Assembly (NCBI GenBank): GCA_905181935.1
Contig: CAJIZV010000002.1
Location: forward strand, 310,001-374,000
Origin: an uncultured Amylibacter sp.
GTDB lineage: Bacteria > Pseudomonadota > Alphaproteobacteria > Rhodobacterales > Rhodobacteraceae
Direction of reading: 5' to 3'
DNA length: 64,000 bases
Both the position numbers and the translations under genes were made by a program. The notes under the pieces are model-generated. The model saw only the letters and a list, made by a program, of their open reading frames with translations. It did not search any database and was not told the DNA's origin. Shown here piece after piece: positions 12,096 to 22,191 of this stretch (position 1 is its first letter; every line of letters starts with the position of its first letter).

Positions 12096-12566
12096 ATGAG
12101 TAAGAGTTTAAAGCGCGTTTCTATTGAAGCTGCAGAATTAAAACTAAATATAAATATAATTAAATTAAGAGTTGAAACTAAGACAGCTAAAGATGCTGCA
12201 ATGGCCCTAAAATGTGAAATTAATCAAATATTAAAATCAATAATCTTTTTAAATCAAAATACTGGAAAATGTATTTTATTTATGACCTCTGGCGGTAACC
12301 GTGTTGACCTTTTAAAGGCAAGTACATGTGTAGGTGCACCCTTATCTCATGCAAATGCTGATATTATTAGAAAACAAACAGGCTTTGCTATTGGTGGTGT
12401 ATCCCCAATAGGTCACTTAAATAAAATCAAAAAATTTATAGATCCAAGATTATTAGAATTTAATATCATATGGGCAGCAGCAGGTACTCCAAGATCTATG
12501 TTTTCTATTGATCCTAAAAAAATACAAATGTCTTCTGGTGCAATTATATGTGATTTTACTGAATAG
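12096..12566 (+). CDS. YbaK/EbsC-family aminoacyl-tRNA deacylase
   Basis: Trans-editing domain that hydrolyses mischarged aminoacyl-tRNA; the exact specificity (Cys-tRNA(Pro) or others) is unresolved. Visible family traits are AKDAAMALKCEINQI with the conserved lysine following (KSIIFL), the stretch FAIGGVSPIGH, and AAGTPRSMFSIDPKKI near the C-terminus. Length (156 residues) fits a free-standing domain. Its 3' end overlaps the convergent lpxB by 11 bases. Confidence 0.9.
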   Translation: MSKSLKRVSIEAAELKLNINIIKLRVETKTAKDAAMALKCEINQILKSIIFLNQNTGKCILFMTSGGNRVDLLKASTCVGAPLSHANADIIRKQTGFAIGGVSPIGHLNKIKKFIDPRLLEFNIIWAAAGTPRSMFSIDPKKIQMSSGAIICDFTE

Positions 12567-13725
12567 CACGTAATACTGATTTAGCTGCCCACAAATGGGA
12601 GTCTTTATTCCCAAAACCTAGCAAATCCATTGCTTCTGCCATCACATTATCTTGCTTTCCTCCATTAAGAAGCAAATTACATAAACTTTTTGATATATTT
12701 TCTGCAGTACAATTATCAAAAAGATGTTCGGGTATTTTACGAGTATCAGTTATTATATTTATAAGATTGGCAGTATCAATTTTAGCCAGCTTCTCTACCA
12801 TTTTTGTTGTTATCCAATTTGCTTTATAAGCAACTACCATTGGACAGTTCTGCGAGGCTAATTCTAATGCAACGGTACCAGATGTAGCTAGAGCAGCAGA
12901 ACTAACTGCATATGCAGCATACTTTCTATTTGAAATTTCCAATACAGAATAATCCATACTTAATAACAGCTTAGGCTTCACTTCCCAATTTTTAACCGTA
13001 CTTATAACTAAGTCCTCAACTGTTGACGCAGCAGGTAATATAAATTGCACATCAGGAATTTTTTCTTTGATATTTATTAAAACATCTTTAAATATTGGAC
13101 ACATGCGCTTTATTTCACCGATGCGTGATCCAGGCAAAACTGTTATAATTGGACCAGCGTGTAATTCTAAATTAGCTCTGAGTTTCTCTATTGCTTTGGG
13201 TTTGACAATAGCATTTGAAATTACAGGATGCCCCACAAAATCACAGGTCATTCCTGCATCTTCCATATATGGAGGTTCAAATGGTAATAACGCTAGAACA
13301 TGATCAATATTCTTAGCCATTTTAAAAGCCCGTTCTGGTCGCCAAGCCCAAACAGAAGGCGCTACATAATGAATTATCTTAATCTTAGGCAATGCTAAAC
13401 GAACAATTTTAGCAACTCGTAAGCAAAAGTCAGGACTATCGATTGTAATTAAAGCATCGGGTTGCTCATCAATTACAGCTCGGGCAGTTTTTTTAATTCG
13501 TGATAAAAGCATAGGTATTTTAGGTATCACTTCAAATACCCCCATGACTGAAAGATCAGACATATTAAACATACTATTCAATCCAACATCTGTCATTAAA
13601 GGACCGCCCACACCATAAAATGAGACTTTTCCTTTAGTTTCAGTAATTAAACCTGACATCAAAGACGCGCCTAAAATGTCTCCTGACATTTCACCTGCTA
13701 TTATAAAAAACTTTAAATTACTCAT
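12556..13725 (-). CDS. lpxB: Lipid-A-disaccharide synthase LpxB
   Basis: GT19 glycosyltransferase that joins UDP-diacylglucosamine and lipid X to form the lipid A disaccharide, at the cytoplasmic face of the inner membrane. The N-terminal AGEMSGDILGA, the central HYVAPSVWAWRPERA and the glycine-rich LPGSRIGEI region are characteristic. Length is 389 residues. It is the last gene of the long minus-strand envelope cluster, five bases after lpxI. Confidence 0.97.
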   Translation of the reverse strand: MSNLKFFIIAGEMSGDILGASLMSGLITETKGKVSFYGVGGPLMTDVGLNSMFNMSDLSVMGVFEVIPKIPMLLSRIKKTARAVIDEQPDALITIDSPDFCLRVAKIVRLALPKIKIIHYVAPSVWAWRPERAFKMAKNIDHVLALLPFEPPYMEDAGMTCDFVGHPVISNAIVKPKAIEKLRANLELHAGPIITVLPGSRIGEIKRMCPIFKDVLINIKEKIPDVQFILPAASTVEDLVISTVKNWEVKPKLLLSMDYSVLEISNRKYAAYAVSSAALATSGTVALELASQNCPMVVAYKANWITTKMVEKLAKIDTANLINIITDTRKIPEHLFDNCTAENISKSLCNLLLNGGKQDNVMAEAMDLLGFGNKDSHLWAAKSVLRAIQ

Positions 13726-13730
13726 TACAT

Positions 13731-14570
13731 TTATTTATCAGGAACAGATATTATAAACAAACCTAGGTCATTTGCTAACATAACACATGCTTCTCTTTCT
13801 AAAATTTGTACACTATTTTCTTTAAGTGCTATTCCAGATAAGCCAGCATCGTAAACACTTTGTATAGTCACAGGTCCAATAGTTGGAATGTCTAGACGAG
13901 TATCTTGGCCAACTTTTGGGGCTTTAATAAAAACACCATTGTAACCTTTAATATCTTCTAAATAATTACCTTTTGCTGTTCCAACATTAGATATTAAATA
14001 ATCAGATCCTTGCACAGTCTCGATACCAAGGCATAAACCCTGCCCTACGATACAAGCTTGGCCAACATCTGCTTCTGCTATTATCTTTAAAATTGAAAAA
14101 CCACGCTCTATATCCAACTGAGAACCTGAACTAGGATGAATGATCGTTAATATACCTTTTGACACGATTAATCGTTCTAATATTTGATGTGCTGAAATAA
14201 CTTCAAAGCCTTCAGCTTCAAATAAACTAGCAATCATACGCAAAGTTGTGTCATCACCTTTTTTTAAGGCAGGTATTAAAGTTGGCGCAAATTTCAAAAA
14301 TGCTAAATCAAACTTTAATGGGTTAAGTTTAGGGCGTTGGATTGCACCTGCAAAAACGATTTGCTCACATCCCGCTTTACGAATTGCAGAAAATAAGCTT
14401 TTAGGTTTTTCAAATTCTGCAGAAATAATTGGGTGATCAGTAGCCCAATCTAATTCAGTGCCATTGAATTTTATAATTTGATAACTACGCCCAATGGACT
14501 GGCAGTGCTCTGCCATCTGTAATGGCAAGGAACCAGAACCCGCCACGATTGCTAGATTGGGCAATCCCAT
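13731..14570 (-). CDS. lpxI: UDP-2,3-diacylglucosamine pyrophosphatase LpxI
   Basis: Makes lipid X from UDP-2,3-diacylglucosamine. LpxI (DUF1009) replaces LpxH in many alphaproteobacteria. The N-terminal domain begins with AIVAGSGSLP; the C-terminal half contains GQGLCLGIETVQGSD and FIKAPKVGQDTRLDIPTIGP, typical of the family. 279 residues. Position between lpxA and lpxB agrees with the function. Confidence 0.94.
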   Translation of the reverse strand: MGLPNLAIVAGSGSLPLQMAEHCQSIGRSYQIIKFNGTELDWATDHPIISAEFEKPKSLFSAIRKAGCEQIVFAGAIQRPKLNPLKFDLAFLKFAPTLIPALKKGDDTTLRMIASLFEAEGFEVISAHQILERLIVSKGILTIIHPSSGSQLDIERGFSILKIIAEADVGQACIVGQGLCLGIETVQGSDYLISNVGTAKGNYLEDIKGYNGVFIKAPKVGQDTRLDIPTIGPVTIQSVYDAGLSGIALKENSVQILEREACVMLANDLGLFIISVPDK

Positions 14571-14572
14571 AT

Positions 14573-15379
14573 TTAATCCTTATTTGGTATTGTAAGTGAA
14601 CGTGATGTTTCAGAAGTAATAAATTCAATCAATTCTTCTACTAATAGGTTTCCAGCATGTAATTTCAAAGCTGGAGTGGTGGATTCTTTAATAGTAGTGC
14701 TACTCATGAATATTGATTTATATGCCGCTCGCAACCCATTAATATCAGTTTTTTTTGCTCCCGCTCGCTTTAAACCAACAAGATTTAATCCGTCAAGTGA
14801 AGCTCTATCTCCCAAAACCATACCCATAGGAATAACATCAGCAACTACGGCAGATAAACCGCCTATCATAGCTCCACGACCTACACGGCAAAATTGATGA
14901 ACTCCTGCTAGAGCACCTATAACCACACTGTCTTCTATTATACAGTGGCCGCCCAAAGAAGCATTATTAGCCAATATAACTCTATTCCCAACCATGCAGT
15001 CGTGACCAATATGGACTCCCATCATGAATAAGCCATCATTACCGACTTTTGTAAGCTTACCACCACCTACAGTACCAGGGTTCATAGTGACGTATTCACG
15101 GATGCGGTTACGTTCACCTATTTCTAATTTTGTCACTTCACCATTAAACTTTAAATCTTGTGGCATGTGACCAATAGATGCAAAAGGAAAAATGATTGTA
15201 TCGTTACCAACATCAGTCCAACCACTTACTACCACGTGGGATTTAAGTTCTACACCAATTCCTAGAGTAACTTCTGGACCAATATGACAAAATGGGCCAA
15301 CTACAGTATTGGCACCTATTTTTGCACCTTCTTCAACCACACTGCTTGAATGAATTTTTGCACTTTGATCAATCGACAT
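14573..15379 (-). CDS. lpxA: UDP-N-acetylglucosamine acyltransferase LpxA
   Basis: First enzyme of lipid A synthesis, transferring a 3-hydroxyacyl chain from ACP to UDP-GlcNAc. The sequence is a left-handed beta helix made of hexapeptide repeats over about residues 5-190. The catalytic histidine region reads GVHIGHDCMVGN, and the C-terminal helical domain follows. 268 residues. It starts four bases after fabZ and ends two bases before lpxI. Confidence 0.97.
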   Translation of the reverse strand: MSIDQSAKIHSSSVVEEGAKIGANTVVGPFCHIGPEVTLGIGVELKSHVVVSGWTDVGNDTIIFPFASIGHMPQDLKFNGEVTKLEIGERNRIREYVTMNPGTVGGGKLTKVGNDGLFMMGVHIGHDCMVGNRVILANNASLGGHCIIEDSVVIGALAGVHQFCRVGRGAMIGGLSAVVADVIPMGMVLGDRASLDGLNLVGLKRAGAKKTDINGLRAAYKSIFMSSTTIKESTTPALKLHAGNLLVEELIEFITSETSRSLTIPNKD

Positions 15380-15383
15380 ACGA

Positions 15384-15854
15384 TTAGGCCTCTTCTGGTG
15401 GAACCATCATTGCTGTGAACTCAGCTTCAGCAACTATTTTACCCATAACTTTTGCCTCGCCATAGAATTTCCAGAGTTTTCCACGACCGCGCAATACCTT
15501 AACATGTAATTCTAGTTGGTCTGGAGGGGAAACAACGTGACGAAATTTACATTTATCTATTGTTAAAAAATAGACTAACATATTATTATCTATCATATCT
15601 AATGTCTTAACTACCAAAACAGCTGCAGTCTGAGCCATAGCTTCAATGATTGTTACGCCTGGCATTACTGGGCGTTCTGGAAAATGACCTTGAAAATGTG
15701 GTTCGTTAAACGTTACATTTTTGATACCAATGGCACTTTCATTTAATTTAATATCACGAACTGCGTCTATCAATAAAAATGGGTATCGATGTGGTATCAT
15801 CCGTTTGATATCTTGAATGTCGGCATTTAGCAGATTTTGTTTTGCATCTGACAT
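15384..15854 (-). CDS. fabZ: 3-hydroxyacyl-ACP dehydratase FabZ
   Basis: Hot-dog-fold dehydratase of fatty acid elongation, supplying acyl-ACP next to lipid A synthesis. Family signatures are PHRYPFLLIDAV, then the active-site block with the catalytic His and Glu (QGHFPERPVMPGVTIIEAMAQ). 156 residues. A good SD (AGAGGAA) precedes the ATG. No lpxD gene separates it from ompH. Confidence 0.97.
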   Translation of the reverse strand: MSDAKQNLLNADIQDIKRMIPHRYPFLLIDAVRDIKLNESAIGIKNVTFNEPHFQGHFPERPVMPGVTIIEAMAQTAAVLVVKTLDMIDNNMLVYFLTIDKCKFRHVVSPPDQLELHVKVLRGRGKLWKFYGEAKVMGKIVAEAEFTAMMVPPEEA

Positions 15855-15890
15855 TTTTATTCCTCTTTTTATTAGTAGTGCTTACAGTTA

Positions 15891-16433
15891 TTAATCTTTT
15901 AATATTTCATCAATCCGTTTGATAGCAATTTGAGTTATATCACTTTTCAAACTTGCAAGAGCAACCATATCTTTATTTAATAAAACCTCTACACCTAAAT
16001 CATTAATGAGCGTGAGAAGTATAGGAGTACTTTTTTTAAAAAAGAGTGCTCTTTTATTATTTAATAAAGAGTTAATATTATTTTGTTTATCAGCCTGCTG
16101 TGTTCTAATTTTTTTCACTTTTAAATCGAAGTCAAAGGTCATGACATTGAATTCTGATTTCGATACTATTTTTCGCTTCTCAGTCAATATAAGTTCTTCG
16201 AGTTCAAGATTATTTTTAATAGTTTCATTTTCAGTATTTAAAGAAGACACTAATAATTCGATTTGATTTAATATATCCTTACCCCATTTAGATTTTCTAA
16301 ATAGTGCTTCTTGATCAACTACGGCAATTGATGGTATTTCATTATAAATTGGATAGATCTGAGAAAAAGAACTATTGGTAAAACCAAAGTAAAAAATAGG
16401 TATTATTAATATAATATTTTTTAAAAAAAACAC
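15891..16433 (-). CDS. OmpH/Skp-like periplasmic chaperone
   Basis: Probable periplasmic chaperone that holds outer-membrane proteins before BamA. An N-terminal signal peptide is visible (hydrophobic IILIIPIFYFGF, then a polar c-region). The remaining sequence is rich in charged residues and predicted to form a coiled coil (about residues 55-125), as in Skp/OmpH. It starts with GTG shortly after the bamA stop. Sequence identity to Skp is low, so the call rests on fold pattern and on its place between bamA and fabZ. Confidence 0.8.
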   Translation of the reverse strand: MFFLKNIILIIPIFYFGFTNSSFSQIYPIYNEIPSIAVVDQEALFRKSKWGKDILNQIELLVSSLNTENETIKNNLELEELILTEKRKIVSKSEFNVMTFDFDLKVKKIRTQQADKQNNINSLLNNKRALFFKKSTPILLTLINDLGVEVLLNKDMVALASLKSDITQIAIKRIDEILKD

Positions 16434-16435
16434 GA

Positions 16436-18787
16436 TTAAAACCGAGTATCAACTGTAAAACGGAAATTTTCTGTAACATCGTATATTTCTTTTTGTAATG
16501 GACGCGAGAAATTGAAGCGCAATGGTCCAATTGCTGTATCCCAAAATAATGATACACCTGCAGCAGCTCTTATTTTAGCAGAATCATCGACTATTTTGGA
16601 AGAATCGGATAAAACATTATCCAATCCCCAGACTGATCCTGCATCTAAAAATACACCCCCAAAAATACCATATTCTTCAGGAATTCCAATCGGGAACGAT
16701 GCTTCAATATTGGCAGCTGCAAACATCTTACCGCCTAGAGGATCCCCATTTGAGTTTGTAGCAGTGAAATTTGTATCTCGGGGCCCAATACCATAATTTT
16801 GAAATCCACGTAATTTGTCACCACCAAGAGAAAATCTGTTTGAAATAGTAGAATCTGATCCAAAAATTGCTCCAGCATTTACCGCACTTGATAAAATAAT
16901 ATCATCATTAAAAATAGCAGTGTAGGTCTTCAAATTAATAGATGTTTTTGAATAATTAATATCCCCAAATAAACCATTAATCTCCTGATTTATTCCAATT
17001 TTAAAACCAGAAGTTGGAGCTATTATAGAATTAGTTTTATCAAACTTATAAGCTAAAATAATACCACTTTTCACAGTATCGCCCACATCAGCTTTAATTA
17101 TAGGTGAAGCTGAAATCCCTGCTGTTGAAAGTTTTATTTCATCTTTTTCGACTTTATAAGTTAACATAATACTTGAATCACGACTTAATGGATATCCAAT
17201 ACTTGGTGCGAAATACATTTTATCTGTTTGTAATGGTAATGATGCAGGAGTAGCTGATGAATTTCCAAGAGAAACACCAAGATAAATATCTCGGCTTAAA
17301 AATGTTGGATCAGCAATAGAAAGTGATAATTCTTTTTTATCAGAGCTATTAGATAATCCAAAACCGACTGTTTGACCTCTTCCCAAAAAATTTCGCTCGT
17401 TTAAATTTAAAGTAAATACCGATCCATCTGAAGAATTATAACCGGCACCAATACCTAAACTACCAGTAGGTTTTTCAACCAAATTAACAATAATTACAAT
17501 TTGATCAGCTGTAGATCCCTGTTTTGTTTTTACATCAACGGTACTAAAAAATCCTAGCGCGCGAATATGATCAGTAGCTTTTTGAATTTTACCAGTATTA
17601 AATCCGTCCCCCTCCGCAAAATCAAATTTATGACGAATTACTTCGTCTAATGTTGTAGAATTACCTATGATATCAATTCGCTCTACTAAAATTCTTTTTC
17701 CGCGAATTAAATTTATATCTACATTAATTAATAAGTTATTATCATCTCTCGATATGTTTGGACTTGCCTTAACAAAATTCAAACCATTATCGGATAATTT
17801 CCTATCAATTTTTTGAATTAATTTTTCTAATTTACGCGAGTCATATTTTTTATTTTCACGGATTAAGTTTAAATCAACGTATTCATTTAAATTTATATCA
17901 TTTTCATTCGTGACAATGTTTATTTGTCCAAAGTTATATTTTTGACCTTCTTTAACAGTAAATGTAAGCAAAAATGCATCTTTAGAACGTGTAAGTTCAA
18001 CTGAATGAGACAAAATTTCAAAATCGACATAACCTCGATTTATATAAAAATCTCTTAGGTTTTGTTTATCTAAATTTAAACGATCTTCGATGAATGTATC
18101 AGAAGAAATAAGGCGTCTAAAAACTCCTGCTTGTTTGGTTGCTAAAACACCACGCAAGCGGGTATCTGAGAAAAGGCGGTTACCAACAAAAGTTATTTTT
18201 TCAATTTCTGTTATGCGATCCTCTATTATCTCAAAAACTAAATCAACACGATTGTTATCTCTTTGAATTATTTTTGGAGTTATCTGTGCTGATATATGTC
18301 CTTTGGAAAAATAAATTTTTGCAATTTTTTCTGCATCGTGTTCTATCTTCGCTGCCAATAAAGTTTGTCTTTGTTGTGATGTTATAATTTCAAATAGATT
18401 TTCATCTTTTAAAATACTATTTCCTTCGAATGAAATAGTATTAATAGATGGATGTTCAGATACTTTAATTATTACGTTCTGTTCAACAATAACTATGTCA
18501 ACTGTTTTGAAAAAAGTTGATTTAGTTAAGCGCTGTAAAGCTGAATTAATTTTTGCGTATTCATAGGATTTTCCAGATTCTAGTTCTGTTAGGTTTAGAA
18601 TTGTATTAGTTTCAATACGTTTATTGCCCTCAACAACAATATTAGAAATATCTATCATTTCCGCTGCGACTTTAGTTGGGCTAAATACAATAAAGGAAAC
18701 CACAAATATAATTAATGCAATATTTCTTATAAACGCACTATATATAAAAATATGCTTTAATAACTTTGATATGTTCAAATAACGCAT
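16436..18787 (-). CDS. bamA: Outer-membrane protein assembly factor BamA
   Basis: Essential Omp85 protein that inserts beta-barrel proteins into the outer membrane. A signal peptide (about residues 10-42) is followed by POTRA repeats to about residue 430, then a 16-strand barrel ending in a C-terminal phenylalanine (FTVDTRF). The conserved L6 motif appears as LRGF. An upstream TTG at 18805 is in frame, but AAGGA lies seven bases before the ATG at 18787, so I start there (783 residues). Neighbours rseP and ompH belong to the same envelope biogenesis operon. Confidence 0.96.
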   Translation of the reverse strand: MRYLNISKLLKHIFIYSAFIRNIALIIFVVSFIVFSPTKVAAEMIDISNIVVEGNKRIETNTILNLTELESGKSYEYAKINSALQRLTKSTFFKTVDIVIVEQNVIIKVSEHPSINTISFEGNSILKDENLFEIITSQQRQTLLAAKIEHDAEKIAKIYFSKGHISAQITPKIIQRDNNRVDLVFEIIEDRITEIEKITFVGNRLFSDTRLRGVLATKQAGVFRRLISSDTFIEDRLNLDKQNLRDFYINRGYVDFEILSHSVELTRSKDAFLLTFTVKEGQKYNFGQINIVTNENDINLNEYVDLNLIRENKKYDSRKLEKLIQKIDRKLSDNGLNFVKASPNISRDDNNLLINVDINLIRGKRILVERIDIIGNSTTLDEVIRHKFDFAEGDGFNTGKIQKATDHIRALGFFSTVDVKTKQGSTADQIVIIVNLVEKPTGSLGIGAGYNSSDGSVFTLNLNERNFLGRGQTVGFGLSNSSDKKELSLSIADPTFLSRDIYLGVSLGNSSATPASLPLQTDKMYFAPSIGYPLSRDSSIMLTYKVEKDEIKLSTAGISASPIIKADVGDTVKSGIILAYKFDKTNSIIAPTSGFKIGINQEINGLFGDINYSKTSINLKTYTAIFNDDIILSSAVNAGAIFGSDSTISNRFSLGGDKLRGFQNYGIGPRDTNFTATNSNGDPLGGKMFAAANIEASFPIGIPEEYGIFGGVFLDAGSVWGLDNVLSDSSKIVDDSAKIRAAAGVSLFWDTAIGPLRFNFSRPLQKEIYDVTENFRFTVDTRF

Positions 18788-18880
18788 AATAATTTCCTTT
18801 TTCAATTACTTATATACTTAAGCTAATTAAGAATAAATTTAAAGTACGATTGTTTTATTCTCATAAAAATTAATTTTAAA

Positions 18881-20236
18881 TCACTTCCAAAATAATACCA
18901 TTCTAATTATGTCATTAAATGATACAAAAACCATCAACGTTAAGAGTGCTGATATTGCCAATAATGCACTATAATGAATAAATAATTCATTAGGCTTACG
19001 ACGCGAGATGGCTTCATAAGCAAATGATAATAAATGCCCCCCATCTAATACTGGTAGAGGTAACAAGTTAAGAAACCCAATGGATGTAGATATAATAGCA
19101 ATAAGTGAAATAAAATCTATTACTCCAGATTTGGCAATATCGCTTGACACATGGGCTATGCCAATAGGACCTTGAAGGTTTTTAACGCTAATTTGGCCAG
19201 TAAATATCAAAGATATTGATTCTATTGATCCACGTATTATTTGGAGTGTTTTTAATGCACCAAACTTAATTGATTCAACAATACTAATTGTTTTAATTGT
19301 AGGCGTAAAAGCTATTCCAGAAGAAACACCAATTGAAACTTCCTTTGATAGAGCGCCATTCCCAGACTGAAATTCTCTTACCCGAGGGAAAATTTTGAGG
19401 CTTATTTTTTTACCATTACGAATAACTGTCATCTCACGTTCAGCAGGTTCTGAAGCAAAAATGATTATTCTGAGCTGATTAAATGACACAATTGGGAGTT
19501 TATCAAAACTCACGATTAAATCGTTAGTTTTCAAACCAGCCTGACTTGCTGGTGAAACAGGCATTACGGACCCAACTATAGCAAGAAGTGGAAATGGTCC
19601 GTCTACCAATAATTGTTTATTATTGCGTATAATTTTATATTTCATTGATTGCGGTGCATTTTTCATAGTCAAAAAAGTATTAAAGTCAGAAAAATTATCT
19701 ATTTTTTGACCATGTATACTTTCAATTAAATCTCCTACCTGTAAATCAAAATTTTGTTCTATTGTTGAATGTATTGTTCCTATTATAGGTTCTTCAGAAG
19801 GCTTTCCGCTCCAAAATATTATGAATGAAAATATTATAATTGATAAAATAAAATTTGCCAAAGGACCTGCCGCAACAGTTAAAAAACGGTGATGTAGCTT
19901 TGCACCTGAAAAATAACGTAATTTTTCATACTTACCTACGGTTTCTGTTATATTTTTTGAAGAAGTACTAGAAGCATTAATGTCTCCAAGAAACTTTACA
20001 TATCCACCAAGAGGTATTAATGAAATCTGCCATTTTGTGCCATTTTTATCAATTTTTGAAAATATGGGCCGACCCATTCCTACTGAAAATACTTCGGCGT
20101 GGATTCCACACCACCGCCCAACAATATAATGGCCATACTCATGTATGAATACCACTATTGAAATAACAATTAAAAATGGGATAACTAATGAAATTGTTCC
20201 ACCAATTATTGGGATTGAGGCTAAAAGCTCCATCAT
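18881..20236 (-). CDS. rseP: RseP-type site-2 intramembrane metalloprotease
   Basis: Membrane zinc protease that cleaves anti-sigma factors or signal-peptide remnants within the membrane. The zinc motif HEYGH sits in the first membrane segment and the second metal-ligand region is LPVLDGGHLLSF near the C-terminus. One or two PDZ domains occupy the middle (for example VMPVSPASQAGLKTND). 451 residues. It lies between dxr and bamA, a conserved arrangement. No rseA-like anti-sigma gene is in the window. Confidence 0.95.
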   Translation of the reverse strand: MMELLASIPIIGGTISLVIPFLIVISIVVFIHEYGHYIVGRWCGIHAEVFSVGMGRPIFSKIDKNGTKWQISLIPLGGYVKFLGDINASSTSSKNITETVGKYEKLRYFSGAKLHHRFLTVAAGPLANFILSIIIFSFIIFWSGKPSEEPIIGTIHSTIEQNFDLQVGDLIESIHGQKIDNFSDFNTFLTMKNAPQSMKYKIIRNNKQLLVDGPFPLLAIVGSVMPVSPASQAGLKTNDLIVSFDKLPIVSFNQLRIIIFASEPAEREMTVIRNGKKISLKIFPRVREFQSGNGALSKEVSIGVSSGIAFTPTIKTISIVESIKFGALKTLQIIRGSIESISLIFTGQISVKNLQGPIGIAHVSSDIAKSGVIDFISLIAIISTSIGFLNLLPLPVLDGGHLLSFAYEAISRRKPNELFIHYSALLAISALLTLMVFVSFNDIIRMVLFWK

Positions 20237-20237
20237 A

Positions 20238-21398
20238 TTATAAACCTTTTGCCATTTCTATTACGCGTATTCGCATGTGTGTATCCAGTTCCATTATATC
20301 TTCAAATATAAAATTATGTTGTATGGGATTTAACTCATATTCGTTTAAAGCAAATTCAACACATCTTGCCATATCTAAAAACCCTATATTACCTATTAAA
20401 AATAAATCTAAGGCCTGTTCCTTAGCGGCATTAAAAACAGCACCCGCCATACCACCAATCATTATTGCTCGTATAGATAAATTAATGGCAGGAAATTTTA
20501 AGTGATCGACAGGTAGAAAATCAAGTTGTCTCAATTCCAAAAAGTTAAGTCTTTCAACTGTCAAAGGGTCTCTGTTTGGATAATTTATAGCATAACCTAT
20601 TGCACCAGACATATCAGCAGGTCCTAATTGAGCCTTAATTGATCCATCATTAAACCCTACCATAGAATGAATAATAGATTGTGGTTGGATTACTACTTCT
20701 AATTTATCTACTGAAACATTAAATAATTCTTTTGTTTCAATAATCTCCATAGCTTTATTGAACATGGAGGCGCTATCTATTGATATTCGTTGCCCCATTG
20801 ACCATCTAGGGTGTGATGCAGCTTGTTTAGGGGTAACACTCTTTAAATCTTCTATTGATGTATTTAAAAATGGACCACCTGATCCTGTTAAAATAATTTT
20901 CTCAACTGTCTCAATACTTTCTCCAAGCATACATTGGAAAATAGCTGAATGTTCACTATCAACAGGAACTAGTTTAGTATTATTTATTGTGCAGATATTT
21001 TGTAGCAACGGCCCTGCACAAACTAAACTTTCTTTATTTGCTAGAGCGAGAGTTTTTGAAAACTTTGCAGCAGTTAAGCTACACTCCACGCCAGGAAAAC
21101 CAACAATACCTTGAAGTGAAATATCTACTGGGATGGATGCTGCATTAATTAAGGCTTGTCGTCCCCCACTAATCTCGAAATTATAACCAATTAATAAGTT
21201 ACGTAATTCGTTTAAATGAGTTTCATTAGCTATAACTACATATCTAGGTGATAATCTAATTGCTTGCTTTGCTAACTCAGTAACATTATTTCCACCTGTA
21301 ATTACTGTGATAGTAAATTTATTTGATTGCCCTGCTAAAATATTAGCAGCGGTACATCCAATTGACCCCGTTACTCCAAATATAGATATGGTACGCAT
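20238..21398 (-). CDS. dxr: 1-deoxy-D-xylulose 5-phosphate reductoisomerase
   Basis: Second enzyme of the MEP isoprenoid pathway, forming MEP with NADPH. The nucleotide-binding start reads ISIFGVTGSIGCTAAN. The metal-binding block is VPVDSEHSAIFQ, and the substrate loop SGGPF and HPRWSMGQRISIDSASM regions are intact. An in-frame GTG four codons upstream exists, but the ATG at 21398 overlaps the cdsA stop as TAATG, so translational coupling favours it. ispDF of the same pathway is at 58 kb. Confidence 0.96.
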   Translation of the reverse strand: MRTISIFGVTGSIGCTAANILAGQSNKFTITVITGGNNVTELAKQAIRLSPRYVVIANETHLNELRNLLIGYNFEISGGRQALINAASIPVDISLQGIVGFPGVECSLTAAKFSKTLALANKESLVCAGPLLQNICTINNTKLVPVDSEHSAIFQCMLGESIETVEKIILTGSGGPFLNTSIEDLKSVTPKQAASHPRWSMGQRISIDSASMFNKAMEIIETKELFNVSVDKLEVVIQPQSIIHSMVGFNDGSIKAQLGPADMSGAIGYAINYPNRDPLTVERLNFLELRQLDFLPVDHLKFPAINLSIRAIMIGGMAGAVFNAAKEQALDLFLIGNIGFLDMARCVEFALNEYELNPIQHNFIFEDIMELDTHMRIRVIEMAKGL

Positions 21399-22189
21399 TA
21401 AAATATCCACTGCTGGATATTTATAATTGATAATATAAATAACAAAAAGAAAGCACCAATCATACCATCAAAACGATCGAGAAAACCACCATGACCTGGA
21501 ATAAGATTACTACTATCCTTAATTCCAGCACTGCGCTTTAATGCACTTTCTGCAAGATCACCCAATTGGGCAAATATTGCAATCATTACAGCCCAAAATA
21601 TATTAGTATATATAATTTCATTAGTTAAATTAATAAAAATAAATGTTATTATAACAGCTAGTCCCCAGCCACCTAATGTTCCTGACCAAGTCTTATTTGG
21701 ACTAATTTTTGGCCAAAGCTTAGGCCCACCAATAGTACGACCTATGGAATAGCCTCCAATATCAGCAGATATTACACAAGCAATTACCCATAAAGTTTCA
21801 ATTAAACCAATATTTATTCTTATGTTGGAGATAGAAATTAATCCACATAATATAACTGTAGTATATAAAATTCGCCAAATTAAATCTTTTGGTTTTACAG
21901 TAAAAATATAAATAAAAACCCAAAATAAATAAACACTAAATGCTAGTAAATAATAATTTAAAAACATAAAAAGTAATGACAATGTTAAAACTAATGAAAC
22001 TAAAATACGTATTTTATTTCGATTACAGTCAAATCCAATAAGTTCCCATATAATTACAAAAGAAAGACTAATCAAAGTCCATTCAAATAATTTACCACCA
22101 AATGTTATAGAAAGACCCGCAATAAATAAGATTATCACACTCGAAAATATTCGAGTAATAAGTTCAGATTTTTTAAAGTTTATTACCAT
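21398..22189 (-). CDS. cdsA: Phosphatidate cytidylyltransferase CdsA
   Basis: Integral membrane enzyme that makes CDP-diacylglycerol from phosphatidate and CTP. Several hydrophobic segments cover the first 130 residues, followed by the conserved WPKISPNKTWSGTLGG and the C-terminal family signature LIPGHGGFLDRFDGM. 263 residues. It is coupled to dxr through a TAATG overlap and begins two bases after uppS. Confidence 0.96.
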   Translation of the reverse strand: MVINFKKSELITRIFSSVIILFIAGLSITFGGKLFEWTLISLSFVIIWELIGFDCNRNKIRILVSLVLTLSLLFMFLNYYLLAFSVYLFWVFIYIFTVKPKDLIWRILYTTVILCGLISISNIRINIGLIETLWVIACVISADIGGYSIGRTIGGPKLWPKISPNKTWSGTLGGWGLAVIITFIFINLTNEIIYTNIFWAVMIAIFAQLGDLAESALKRSAGIKDSSNLIPGHGGFLDRFDGMIGAFFLLFILSIINIQQWIF

Positions 22190-22191
22190 GT

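Noticed and set aside
14676..14897. Antisense open frames inside lpxA, dxr, tsf, rpsB and others
   Set aside because: They mirror the codon pattern of the real genes on the other strand and show no protein family traits.
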